Source: Sorangium aterium
Lineage (GTDB): Bacteria > Myxococcota_A > Polyangia > Polyangiales > Polyangiaceae
Direction: 5' to 3'
Length of the DNA stretch: 64,000 nt
Assembly: GCF_028368935.1 (NCBI RefSeq)
Contig: NZ_JAQNDK010000001.1
Span: 1,116,001-1,180,000 of the forward strand
This document shows, in pieces, positions 8,658 to 17,292 of this stretch; the stretch's first letter is position 1; each line of letters begins with the position of its first letter. The notes under the pieces are model-generated. The model did no database searches. It was not told the DNA's origin and saw nothing but the letters and a program-made list of their open reading frames with translations. The position numbers and the translations under genes were made by a program.

Positions 8658-9089
8658 TCACTGGATCTGGATCTGGTCGGTGGGCGTGTTGCCCGCCCCC
8701 TCCGCCGTGCCGAGCTCGCGGTGAACGCAGAGCCCCTGCTTGCAGTACGACTCCGGCGGGGGCTTGCAGTCCACGTTGGGCTCCTCGCACTTGCCCGTCT
8801 TGTAGCTCTCCGACATGGGCTTGATCTTGTCGAAGGTCGCGTTGCTGATGGGCTTCGCACAGCCCGGCCACTCGCTCTGACGGCAGTCGGCGTCCGTGTT
8901 GCAGTGCTGCGCCTTGTTCACCAGCTCGAAGGCGTCGCCGCGGACTTTGTCGCACTCCTTGGGATCCATCTTGCTCTCGCAACCGGCGGCCAGCGCGAGC
9001 AGGAGGAAGCTCGCGGTCATGCAGAGCGAGGTCCGAGGTCGGAAGGAGGCCGATCCTGGCCGCCCGCGTCGACGAGCACACGTGATCAT
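8658..9089 (-). CDS. Cysteine-rich lipoprotein, unknown function
   Basis: A 143-residue exported protein. The start ATG at 9089 is supported by GGGAGA seven bases upstream. An internal ATG at 9020 has no such site and would give a signal without positive charge. The signal ends LLLALAAGC, followed by a mature domain with eight further cysteines (for example HCNTDADC, PNVDC, YCKQGLC), a spacing seen in myxobacterial secreted proteins and suggestive of disulphides. No enzyme motif. A strong hairpin follows. Confidence 0.72.
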   Translation of the reverse strand: MITCARRRGRPGSASFRPRTSLCMTASFLLLALAAGCESKMDPKECDKVRGDAFELVNKAQHCNTDADCRQSEWPGCAKPISNATFDKIKPMSESYKTGKCEEPNVDCKPPPESYCKQGLCVHRELGTAEGAGNTPTDQIQIQ

Positions 9090-9200
9090 TCAGGGTTCTC
9101 CCGGTCAAGGCCGCCCTTCCGCGCCGGAGGGGCAGCGGCCTGCGCCGGGCCCTTCGTATCACGGCTGGATCCGGGCGCGCAGCTGGCGTAGCCCGTCGAC

Positions 9201-10061
9201 ATGGAACGTCCTCGAGAAGGCTCCGGGGTCAGCGGCGCCCCGCACGGCGGATCCGGCATCCGTGTTCGCAGCTCCCTCCGGGTGCTCACCCTGAACATCT
9301 GGAACCGCCACGACCCGTGGGAGGCGCGCCTCGAGCTCATCCGGGAGGGGCTCCGCGAGCTCGATCCCGACGTTGTCGGCCTCCAGGAGGTCCTGTCGTA
9401 CGAGGGCCGATCGCTGGCCGACAGCATCGCGGACGGGCTCGGCTACGAGGCCGCGTTCGGCGCCGCGCACGACCTCGGCGGCGGCGTGCTCTTCGGCAAC
9501 GCCGCGCTGTCGCGCTGGCCGATCGCGCGGAGCCAGGCGTTCCCCCTGCCCACGGGCGAGACCGACGAGAAGCGCTCGATCCTGCTCGCCGAGCTCGGGT
9601 CGCCCCACGGCGCGATCCCGTTCTTCGTCACCCACCTCAACTGGAAGTTCCACCACGGCGCCGTGCGCGAGGCGCAGGTCGCGGCCGTGGCCGACATCGT
9701 CATGCGCGAGGCGCCCATGGAAGGCCTGCCGCCCATCGTCGTCGGCGACTTCAACGCGCAGCCCGAGGCCACGGAGATCCGGTTCATGAAGGGGCTGCAC
9801 GCCCTGAACCAGAAGAGCGTGTACTTCGCCGACACCTTCGACCAGGCGGGCAAGGGCCCCGGGTTCACCTTCGATCCCGCGCGGAACCCGTTCGCGGCCA
9901 TCACGAACGAGTACCCGCGCCGCATCGATTACGTCTTCGTCCGCGGCCCGGACGCGCAGGGGCGAGGCAAGCCCCTCTCGTCGAGGGTCGTCTTCGAGGA
10001 GATCCGCAACGGCGTCGCCGCTTCGGATCATTACGGGGTGCTCTCGGAGATCTCGATGTAA
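9201..10061 (+). CDS. Endonuclease/exonuclease/phosphatase (EEP) family hydrolase
   Basis: A metal-dependent phosphoesterase of 286 residues. The fold's catalytic elements appear in order: LTLNIWN (Asn), GLQEV (metal Glu), THLNWKFHH, VVGDFNAQPEA (Asp/Asn) and the C-terminal SDHYGVLSE (Asp-His). There is no clear signal peptide, and the first ~25 residues are Gly/Arg-rich. Family members cut phosphodiester or phosphoinositide/sphingomyelin bonds, so the substrate cannot be decided. It lies 77 bp upstream of the cysteine synthase homologue on the same strand. Confidence 0.88.
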   Translation: MERPREGSGVSGAPHGGSGIRVRSSLRVLTLNIWNRHDPWEARLELIREGLRELDPDVVGLQEVLSYEGRSLADSIADGLGYEAAFGAAHDLGGGVLFGNAALSRWPIARSQAFPLPTGETDEKRSILLAELGSPHGAIPFFVTHLNWKFHHGAVREAQVAAVADIVMREAPMEGLPPIVVGDFNAQPEATEIRFMKGLHALNQKSVYFADTFDQAGKGPGFTFDPARNPFAAITNEYPRRIDYVFVRGPDAQGRGKPLSSRVVFEEIRNGVAASDHYGVLSEISM

Positions 10062-10138
10062 AGCGGGCCGGCGCCCCCGGAGGGGCGCGCGCTCCGGCGC
10101 GTGCCCGGGGGTGCCCTGTTCACGTGTACACTGGCGGC

Positions 10139-11134
10139 ATGTCGTCCCCTCGAGCGCCGGGCGGCGAACCGCCGAGCCCGCCCGACGCGCCCGGCGATAG
10201 CTCGGCTCCTCCGCCTGCTGTCGCGGTCCGCGTCGGTCCGGTCGTGCCGGACGCCCTGTCGCTCATCGGCGGCACGCCGCTCGTCCGCCTCGCCCGGATC
10301 TCGCCCGAGGGCGGAGGCGTCGTCTACGGCAAGCTCGAGTCGATGAACCCGGGCGGCAGCGTCAAGGACAGGGCGGCGCTCGGCATGGTGCTCTGCGCCG
10401 AGCGCGAAGGGATCCTCAGGAGAGGGTCGACCATCGTCGAGGCGACGAGCGGCAACACGGGGATCAGCCTCGCGATGATCGCCGCCGTGCGCGGCTACCG
10501 CTGCGTGGTGGTCATGCCCGAGGACATGAGCGTCGAGCGCCGGCACGTCCTCCGCGCGTACGGCGCCGAGATCGTCCTCACGCCCGAGGGCCAGGGCATG
10601 GCCGGCGCGGTCGCCCGCGCGATCGAGATCTGCGAGGCGACCCCCGGCGGGTGGATGAGCCAGCAGTTCCAGAACCCGGCGAACCCCGGCGCCCACGCGC
10701 GCGCCACCGGCCTCGAGATCCTCGCGCAGACCGGCGGCGACATCGCGGCCTTCGTCGCCGGCGTGGGCACGGGCGGCACGCTGACCGGCTGCGGTCGCGT
10801 GCTCCGGGATCAGCTCGGCAGCGCGGTCCGCATCTGCGCCGTCGAACCGACGAAGAGCGCCGTGCTCTCCGGGCGAGGCCCCGGCCCCCACGGCATCCAG
10901 GGCATCGGCCCCGGCTTCGTCCCGGCGATCCTCGAGCGATCGCTCATCGACGAGATCCTCACGGTGACCGAAGCGGGCGCCTCGCGCATGGCGCGGCGGC
11001 TCGCCCGCGAGGAGGGGCTCCTCGTCGGGCCGAGCTCCGGCGCCAACGTCCACGCGGCCGTGGAGATCGCGCGCAGGGTGCGCGGGACGATCGTGACCGT
11101 GCTGCCCGACTCGGGAGAACGCTACCTGCTCTGA
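10139..11134 (+). CDS. Cysteine synthase / cystathionine beta-synthase family protein
   Basis: A fold-type II PLP enzyme that would form cysteine (or cystathionine) from an activated serine. Of 331 residues, the first ~36 are a Pro/Ala extension absent from most CysK/CysM proteins. IGGTPLVRL, NPGGSVKDRAA (PLP Lys76), TSGNTG (103-108) and GVGTGGTLTG (phosphate loop) are intact. The C-terminus GPSSGAN is also typical. No CBS regulatory domain is present. Which of CysK, CysM or CBS it is cannot be told from motifs alone. A strong hairpin follows the stop. Confidence 0.88.
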   Translation: MSSPRAPGGEPPSPPDAPGDSSAPPPAVAVRVGPVVPDALSLIGGTPLVRLARISPEGGGVVYGKLESMNPGGSVKDRAALGMVLCAEREGILRRGSTIVEATSGNTGISLAMIAAVRGYRCVVVMPEDMSVERRHVLRAYGAEIVLTPEGQGMAGAVARAIEICEATPGGWMSQQFQNPANPGAHARATGLEILAQTGGDIAAFVAGVGTGGTLTGCGRVLRDQLGSAVRICAVEPTKSAVLSGRGPGPHGIQGIGPGFVPAILERSLIDEILTVTEAGASRMARRLAREEGLLVGPSSGANVHAAVEIARRVRGTIVTVLPDSGERYLL

Positions 11135-11138
11135 GGCA

Positions 11139-11183
11139 CGTCCGGCGGCTGCGGCGCGCGCAGCGCGCGCCAGCCGCCGGACG
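11139..11183. terminator. Strong bidirectional hairpin between convergent genes
   Basis: Perfect 13-bp arms CGTCCGGCGGCTG (11139-11151) and CAGCCGCCGGACG (11171-11183) enclose GCGCGCG/CGCGCGC that pair further. It lies between the cysteine synthase stop (11134) and the NuoM-like stop (11194), so it can serve both strands. No T-tract. Confidence 0.65.
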
Positions 11184-11193
11184 CGGCTCGTGG

Positions 11194-12735
11194 CTACGGC
11201 CGTCCGCCACGACGGGTCGCTCGGCCGTCCGCGTCGGTGAAGCGGCGGTTCGCCGCTGCCGCGAGGCGCGCCTGCGCGCCGTGCGCCACGTCGTGGAGGA
11301 CCCGCTCGACCACCGGCTCATGGATCGCGATCAGCCGCGCCGGGGCCACCCCCAGGACGACGGTGAGTGCGACGAGCGCGAGCAGGAACGCGCGCTCGCG
11401 AAGCACGAGCGCCTCCAGCGCGGCGCCCTTCAGGTGGCGCCGGAGCGGCCCCAGGAAGGTCCGCTGGAACGCCCGGAACAGCGTGATCCCGTTGAGCGCC
11501 GCCGCCGTCAACGCGAGCACCGCGAGCACGGGATGGGCATGCAAGATTCCATGCAGGAGCAGGTCCTCGCTCACGAACGAGAGCGCTCCCGGCATCCCGA
11601 TCATGGCGCAAGCGAGCAGGAAGAAGAAGGCGGCCATGCGGGGCGTCCGGGCGACGAGGCCGCCGAGCTCGCGCGTGTCCGCCGTACCGGCGCGCGCCTC
11701 GATCGCGCCGACGACCATCGTGAGCCCCGTGATCGCGATCGACAAGGCGACGCTCTGCAGGAGCGCGCCGCTCACGCTCTGCGGGCTCAGCGAGGCGACC
11801 CCCAGGAGCACGAGCCCCTTCTGGCTCGCCACGAGGTAGCCGAGCAGCCGGCGCAGATCGGTCTGGACCAGCGCGAGCACCGCGCCGTGCAGCGCGCTGA
11901 TCAGGCCGAGGACGGCGAGGATCGGCATGCCGTCGGCGCAGCCAACGGGCAGGAGCGTCGCCCCCACGCGAACGAGCACGCAGACGCCGACCTGCATCTG
12001 GGCGAGCAGGATGGTCACGCCGAGCGGCCCCCGCTCCAGCAGCACCGGCAGCCAGCCGTGGAACGGCACGGCGGCCATGCGCATCAGCACCGCGATGCCG
12101 ACGAGCGCGAACAGGGGCGACTGCCATGCTTCGGGGACGCCGACGCGGGCGATCTCCTCGACGTCGAACGGCAGGGCGGCGCCCTGGCGCGCGGCGAGCA
12201 CGGCGATGGCGCCGATCGCCACGACGAGCGGCGCCGTGCCCCCCAGCAGGAAGATGCGGCAGGTGCGCCGGAGGAGCGGGTCCTGGGCGCCCTTCCTGGC
12301 GACCAGGCGATCCACCGGCACGAGCGCAGCGACCCACGCCGCCGCGAGCACCGCGAGATCGACGGAGCAGAACACGCCGAGGATGGCGCTGCCGGTGGCG
12401 AGCAGCGCGGCGGCGCCGGGCCGATCGATCGCGGCGCGCGGGCTCGCGGCGAGCAGGGCGAGCAGGACGAAGCCGAGCAGAGGGAGCAGGGTGATGGTGA
12501 AGCCGTCGAGGCCGAGGCGGAGGCGCGCCCCGAGGAGCGGCAGGGCGGGCCCCCCGGCGGTCAGCGCGACGCCGGCGTACGAGAGCGCGAGCGGCAGCAG
12601 CGAGAGGAGCAGGGTGAGCGCCGCGCCGATGAGGGCGACGCGGCGCGCGCGCTCGTCGCTGCGCGCCCGGGCGGCGAACAGCGCCGCGATCGCGGGCGTG
12701 AGGATGAGCGTCCCGAGGAGCGGAAAGGCGTTCAT
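11194..12735 (-). CDS. NuoM-like antiporter subunit, degenerate, in DAB operon
   Basis: A 513-residue polytopic membrane protein of the proton-conducting antiporter family (NuoL/M/N, MrpA/D). Aligned by eye to E. coli NuoM, the TM5 Glu (NuoM E144) is Val in AAAWVAALVPV. The TM7 Lys (K234) is Arg in VLMRMAAVPFHGWLP. The TM8 Lys (K265) is Ala in TILLAQMQVG. The C-terminal Glu (E407) is kept in SFVSED. A working proton channel is therefore doubtful; it may be structural. Its ATG overlaps the DabB stop by 4 bp, so they are translationally coupled. Standard DAB systems have only DabA and one NuoL-like DabB. Confidence 0.85.
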   Translation of the reverse strand: MNAFPLLGTLILTPAIAALFAARARSDERARRVALIGAALTLLLSLLPLALSYAGVALTAGGPALPLLGARLRLGLDGFTITLLPLLGFVLLALLAASPRAAIDRPGAAALLATGSAILGVFCSVDLAVLAAAWVAALVPVDRLVARKGAQDPLLRRTCRIFLLGGTAPLVVAIGAIAVLAARQGAALPFDVEEIARVGVPEAWQSPLFALVGIAVLMRMAAVPFHGWLPVLLERGPLGVTILLAQMQVGVCVLVRVGATLLPVGCADGMPILAVLGLISALHGAVLALVQTDLRRLLGYLVASQKGLVLLGVASLSPQSVSGALLQSVALSIAITGLTMVVGAIEARAGTADTRELGGLVARTPRMAAFFFLLACAMIGMPGALSFVSEDLLLHGILHAHPVLAVLALTAAALNGITLFRAFQRTFLGPLRRHLKGAALEALVLRERAFLLALVALTVVLGVAPARLIAIHEPVVERVLHDVAHGAQARLAAAANRRFTDADGRATRRGGRP

Positions 12736-14165
12736 GTGCGAGCCCTCTTCGTGCCGCGCGCGCGGGGCTGAAAGGCCGCCGCGCCCTCTGTCGCGTCGCG
12801 GGCGTCCTCGTCGCCGGGCTCTGCGGGGGTGCGCTCAGGCCAGCCGCTCAACGCCGCCACCCAGCGGCGCTCGCTCTGGTCGAGCAGGCGCCCGAGGCGC
12901 ATCAGCGGCGCGGCGACGAGCCGCTCCTGCAGCCCCTCGAGGTGGAAGCGGTCGAGGGACAGCCAGTACGCGCGCCGCACGAGCGCCGCCGGCAGGAGCC
13001 GGCCAGCGAGCCCGAGGTGCGGCAGCGGCTCGCCGGCGTGCGCGGCCCGGATGTCCTGCGCGTCGCGGAGCGCCGAGGGGGCGCGCAGCAGCTGGAGGCA
13101 GCGCAGGCAGGCGTGGGCGAACAGGTGGACGAGCGCGAGCCAGTAGAGCCCGAGCCCGATCTCCACGAACATGAGCCCCACCTGCGTCATCGTCGCGTGC
13201 GCGAGCGCGCCCTTCACGTCCGCCTGCACGCGCCCCACCATCGTGCCGTAGACGGCCGTCGCCGCCCCGACGCAGGCGACCACCACGCTCGCGGCGAGCG
13301 AGCGCTGGAGCAGCGGGGCCGCGCGGAGCATGAGGTACACGCCGGCGTGCACCGAGATGGCGCCGTAGAAGAGCGCGCTCGACGGCGTCGGCCCCTCCAT
13401 GGCCCGCGGCAGCCAGCTGCCCACGGGAAACTGCGCGCTCTTGCCCATCGCGGCGAGGAACAGGCACAGCGCGAGCGCCGTGGCCGCGCCGGGCCCGAGC
13501 GACGCGGCGGTCCCGGGCCAGGGCGAGCCGCCGAACACCTCGCCCCACTGCGAGGAGCGGGCGACGTCGTGCATGAGCACCGCGCCCCCGAGCAACCCGA
13601 TGTCGCAGAGCCGGTAGGTGATGTACACGCGCACCGCGGCCCGCGGCGGCGCCTCGCGCTCGTGGAAGAAGGCCACGAGCAGCACGCTCGTCGCGCCGAC
13701 CAGCTCCCAGCCGGCGAAGAGGAGGTCGACGGTGCCCGCCGACACGAGCCCCAGCATCCCGGTCGAGAACAGCGCGAGGAGCAGGAAGAAGCGCGCGAAG
13801 CCCGGCTCGCGGTGCAGGTACGCCACCGAGAACCTGCCGACCAGGAGCGCGATCAGCGAGACGAGGAGCATCATCGTCGCCGACAGCCGATCAACGAGCA
13901 GGACGACCTCGAACGCATAATCGCCGAGCTCGAACCAGTGGCCGAGCGCCACCGGGACGAACGCGTAGGGCGCCGCGACGGCCGAGAGCCATATCGCCAG
14001 CGAGGCCGCGAGCGAGAGCGCGAGCGTGGAGAGCACGACGCGCGACACGACGCGCTCGCTCGGCGTGCGAACGAGCAGCAGGTAGGCGCCGAGCGCGGCG
14101 AACGCCGCCGCCGGAGAGAGCACGGCGAGCGCGGCGAGCTTGCCGAGGAGCACATCAGACAGCAT
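12732..14165 (-). CDS. dabB: NuoL-like membrane subunit of DAB inorganic carbon transporter
   Basis: In DAB systems this subunit conducts cations (proton or sodium) and energises carbon hydration by DabA. The 477-residue polytopic protein keeps the key residues: Glu in FAGWELVGATS and Lys in MGKSAQFPVGSWLP, followed by SSALFYGAISVHAGVYLM. I chose ATG 14165 (GAGG about 10 bp upstream) over an in-frame GTG at 14180. The start lies inside the 3' end of dabA, so translation is coupled. The C-terminal ~60 residues are hydrophilic. The adjacent DabA homologue is what separates this call from a stand-alone NuoL. Confidence 0.88.
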   Translation of the reverse strand: MLSDVLLGKLAALAVLSPAAAFAALGAYLLLVRTPSERVVSRVVLSTLALSLAASLAIWLSAVAAPYAFVPVALGHWFELGDYAFEVVLLVDRLSATMMLLVSLIALLVGRFSVAYLHREPGFARFFLLLALFSTGMLGLVSAGTVDLLFAGWELVGATSVLLVAFFHEREAPPRAAVRVYITYRLCDIGLLGGAVLMHDVARSSQWGEVFGGSPWPGTAASLGPGAATALALCLFLAAMGKSAQFPVGSWLPRAMEGPTPSSALFYGAISVHAGVYLMLRAAPLLQRSLAASVVVACVGAATAVYGTMVGRVQADVKGALAHATMTQVGLMFVEIGLGLYWLALVHLFAHACLRCLQLLRAPSALRDAQDIRAAHAGEPLPHLGLAGRLLPAALVRRAYWLSLDRFHLEGLQERLVAAPLMRLGRLLDQSERRWVAALSGWPERTPAEPGDEDARDATEGAAAFQPRARGTKRART

Positions 14166-17100
14166 GGTCGACGACCTCACGTGGCCGCGTTGACGCGGCT
14201 CGGATGAGCGCAGGCGGAACGAAGCCGGACCTCCCGGCGTACCAGTCGGCGGAGCGCTGGACCGCAGGCAGGGGTTGATGCGGTGGAGAGAACGGCGCGA
14301 AGCCGTCGCCCGTGAAGCACGCGATCCGGCCCGTCGCCGGATCGACGCAGGCGAGCTGGATCCAGCCGTTGCCGATGAGCTCGCGGAGGGCCGGCTGCCG
14401 CGCGTAGAGCGCGCCTGCCGTCTCCGTGCTCGCCTCGACGATGACGAGCAGGCGCACCGGCTCGTGGATCTCGATCATCTGCTTCGGCAGCCCGGTGCGC
14501 AGGTCGCTCAGCGATCCCTCCATGACCCCGAGCAGCGAGGCGAGGTTGTGCGGGAGCTTGGTGCCGGCGCCATAGCGGCGGTTGTCGACGCAGGAGAAGT
14601 AGTACTCGAGGTTGATCCCTGCCCCGACCGGGCCGACCGCGAGCAGGATGCGCTCGAGGATCGTCCCGCCCTGGTCCTGGGTCGGGTCGTACGAGACGAG
14701 GAACGCCCTGCGGTCGAGGAACAGCCCGCGGGTGAGCGAGCGGCGGCCGACGACGCAGACCGCGTTGGTGACGTGCCCCAGCTCGGGCCGCGCCTCGCTG
14801 AGATCCGCGGCGCGCGCCTCGACGTGCGCGAGCGCCCGCGCGGCGTCGCCCTCGCGCGGCGCCGACGCGAACCTCCGGCAGCGCTCGTGCGCGTGCTGCT
14901 GGCGCGCAGCGTCGAGCGCCCCGACCAGCGCCGAGAGCTCGCCGCGGTGGGACGCCGGCACGAGGTTCTGGTCGTAGAGGACGATCTCGTCCGTCGTCGT
15001 GTTGTTCATGCCGCCGAGGAAGAAGGTCCCGTCCGGGATGTCGATGCCGCGCGCGGCGAGCAGCACGCGGACCTCGGGATCGTTCGCCATGGCCGCGAAC
15101 AGCCGCGCGTTCGGGCCGCCGTGGCGGCCGCCGCACGCGCCGCAGTCGTACGCCGACTGGTGCGGGTTGTTCACGCTGGTCGCCCCGTGGCCGAGCACGA
15201 CCACGATCGGCGCAAAGACGCGCGTGAGCCCCATGTTCTCCAGCGTGGCAGCCACGCGGGCCGCCTTGGCCGCGGCGGTGAACGGCTGCCCCTCGCCGCC
15301 CGCGGCCGAGCCCTCGTCATGCGGGCTGTGGAGCCGCGTCGGCACCGGCGGGAGCAGACGCCGCTCGAGGGCGCGGCGCAGCCTCGCCACGGCCCGCGGA
15401 AACAGGGTGCGTCCCACGAGCGGCACGGTGGACAGGAGGCCCAGGGTCGGGGTGAGCAGCACGCCGCGCGCCATGGTGTGGGTACCGCGCCCCAGCGCGT
15501 GCAGGAGCCGCGCCCAGCGCTTGCGGCGAGCCTTTCGGCGCCAGCCCGCCTCCTCCTCGTGCGGCCGCTCGACGATCTCGTGCGCCGGCTCCACGCCGAC
15601 CGGGCAGAGGCTCACGTGGCCGGCGTCGTCGAGCCCGCGGTAGCGGATCGGCACGCCGAAGAACCCGGCCACGCCGAAGGTCTCGTGCCGCGGCGACAGC
15701 TCCTCGAAATGCCGCCGGAGGCCCTCGCAGCGGTCGTCGATGCAGAACGCGACCTGGAAGCGCGGCGCCTCCACGGAGCGCTCCTCCTCCGGGCGCCGGA
15801 GGTTCGCGGCGATCCCGTGCAGCACCTCGGTCCGGTGGTGGTGCTCGTAGGCCTCGTGCAGGACGCGGCGCCGCGCGATCTCGTCGAACGCCTCGAGCGC
15901 CTCGAGCGCCCAGACGCGCTCCGCCGTGGACAGCGGCTCGATCTCGGCGGCCGAGAGGCCGGCGAGCTGAGCGAGCTGGAACAGGCGGAACGGCCTGGCG
16001 TGGTCGGGAGAGCTCGACGGCGGCGCAGGGGGCCGCGCGGCCCGCCGGGCATGCTCGACGAGGCCAGCGAGGGGCCCCCGGTACCCGAGCCGCCGGCGCG
16101 CGACGTCGCGCAGCGCGTACCGGGCGAGCGTCAGGCGCACGGCGAGGTACTCGACCAGCGACACGGGCGGCGATCCCGGAGGCCGGTCGCTCGGGGTGTG
16201 CTCGAGGCGGTGGATCATGCCGGCCCAGCCCGGAAGCTCGAGCAGCACGCGCGTCACGTACACGTCCCAGTGATCCTCGGTGACGGAGAGCTCCTCGAGG
16301 GCGCGCAGCGCGATGGCGGGCGGCGACAGCGCCTCCGCGTCGAGCCGGCGGAGCTCCACGTCGAGCCCGACGAACGCCGGAGCGGCCAGCCAGGAGCCCT
16401 CGAGCGCCATGTCGCGAAAGCAGCGCCAGAGCCCCTGCGCTCGATCGGGCATCGCCCAGTGCGCGATGCCCTCGTCAAGGTAAGCGCCAAGGAAGCGGAT
16501 CACGAGCGGATCGACGAGCTCGGCCGGGTCCTCGCCTGCGAGCTCGATCAGCAGATCGCGGTGCGACCGGTCGGCGCCCACGCGCTCGACGAGCGGCGGC
16601 TCCACGGGAGGGGCGGGCGGCAGCGGAACGGCGCGGCACGCGTCCCAGAGCGCGAGGGCGGCGCGCGACTCCGGATCGCGGCCCCCCCGGTCGAGGAGGC
16701 GCGCCGCGATCTCCGGGTGCGCCTCGAGCCAGCGCTCCGTGTTCTGGACGATGCGCCGGCGTCGCTCGTCGGGGACGTCGGCCCGGAGCCTGCGCGTCTC
16801 CCCCGCCTCGGAGATACGCCACAGGAGGCCCGCCGCGGTCTCGGCGTCGATCGGGTGGCGCAGCGCGAGCCGCTCGATCTCGTGCCGGGACAGCGGGCCT
16901 CGGCGCTCGTCCGGCCGCGCGGCGAACCGCCCCGCGAGCGCGGCCTCGAGGTCCTCGTCGCCGATCCGACCCGACGCGATGTGCGCGCGGTAATCTGCCT
17001 CGGAGAGATACGGCTCGGCCTCGAAGACGGCGCTCGCCGCGGCGAGCGCGTCGTGGAACGGCAGGTGCTGGAACGCGTGCAACGTGTTGTGGTGGACGAA

Positions 17101-17214
17101 CACGCCGATCGGCCCCTGCGCCGGCAGGAGGTGTCCGGCGTGCTCGACCACGTCGGACAGGTGCTTCTGCCGGGCGGCGCTCGAGCGAAGATCCTGAGAG
17201 AGCTCGCTGTTCAT
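14155..17214 (-). CDS. dabA: DabA (DUF2309), zinc subunit of inorganic carbon transporter
   Basis: DabA is a cytoplasmic beta-carbonic-anhydrase-like subunit thought to hydrate CO2 in one direction, driven by DabB. The 1019 residues are near the family's usual length. The zinc ligands defined in Halothiobacillus DabA (Cys-x-Asp, His, Cys) are all here: FCIDDRC gives Cys491 and Asp493, VLGHGATSVN gives His676, and YDCGACGG gives Cys691. The His-Cys spacing (15) matches. There are no membrane spans. It lies between the SulP gene (78 bp upstream) and dabB. In a presumed heterotroph, bicarbonate supply for carboxylases is the likely use. Confidence 0.93.
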   Translation of the reverse strand: MNSELSQDLRSSAARQKHLSDVVEHAGHLLPAQGPIGVFVHHNTLHAFQHLPFHDALAAASAVFEAEPYLSEADYRAHIASGRIGDEDLEAALAGRFAARPDERRGPLSRHEIERLALRHPIDAETAAGLLWRISEAGETRRLRADVPDERRRRIVQNTERWLEAHPEIAARLLDRGGRDPESRAALALWDACRAVPLPPAPPVEPPLVERVGADRSHRDLLIELAGEDPAELVDPLVIRFLGAYLDEGIAHWAMPDRAQGLWRCFRDMALEGSWLAAPAFVGLDVELRRLDAEALSPPAIALRALEELSVTEDHWDVYVTRVLLELPGWAGMIHRLEHTPSDRPPGSPPVSLVEYLAVRLTLARYALRDVARRRLGYRGPLAGLVEHARRAARPPAPPSSSPDHARPFRLFQLAQLAGLSAAEIEPLSTAERVWALEALEAFDEIARRRVLHEAYEHHHRTEVLHGIAANLRRPEEERSVEAPRFQVAFCIDDRCEGLRRHFEELSPRHETFGVAGFFGVPIRYRGLDDAGHVSLCPVGVEPAHEIVERPHEEEAGWRRKARRKRWARLLHALGRGTHTMARGVLLTPTLGLLSTVPLVGRTLFPRAVARLRRALERRLLPPVPTRLHSPHDEGSAAGGEGQPFTAAAKAARVAATLENMGLTRVFAPIVVVLGHGATSVNNPHQSAYDCGACGGRHGGPNARLFAAMANDPEVRVLLAARGIDIPDGTFFLGGMNNTTTDEIVLYDQNLVPASHRGELSALVGALDAARQQHAHERCRRFASAPREGDAARALAHVEARAADLSEARPELGHVTNAVCVVGRRSLTRGLFLDRRAFLVSYDPTQDQGGTILERILLAVGPVGAGINLEYYFSCVDNRRYGAGTKLPHNLASLLGVMEGSLSDLRTGLPKQMIEIHEPVRLLVIVEASTETAGALYARQPALRELIGNGWIQLACVDPATGRIACFTGDGFAPFSPPHQPLPAVQRSADWYAGRSGFVPPALIRAASTRPREVVDHAV

Positions 17215-17292
17215 GGGGTTCCCGAGTGGCGGTTGTTCATGGAGAGCCCCACGCGCGCTTCCCCCTCCCGCGCCATGGCGTCTCGACTCGAT

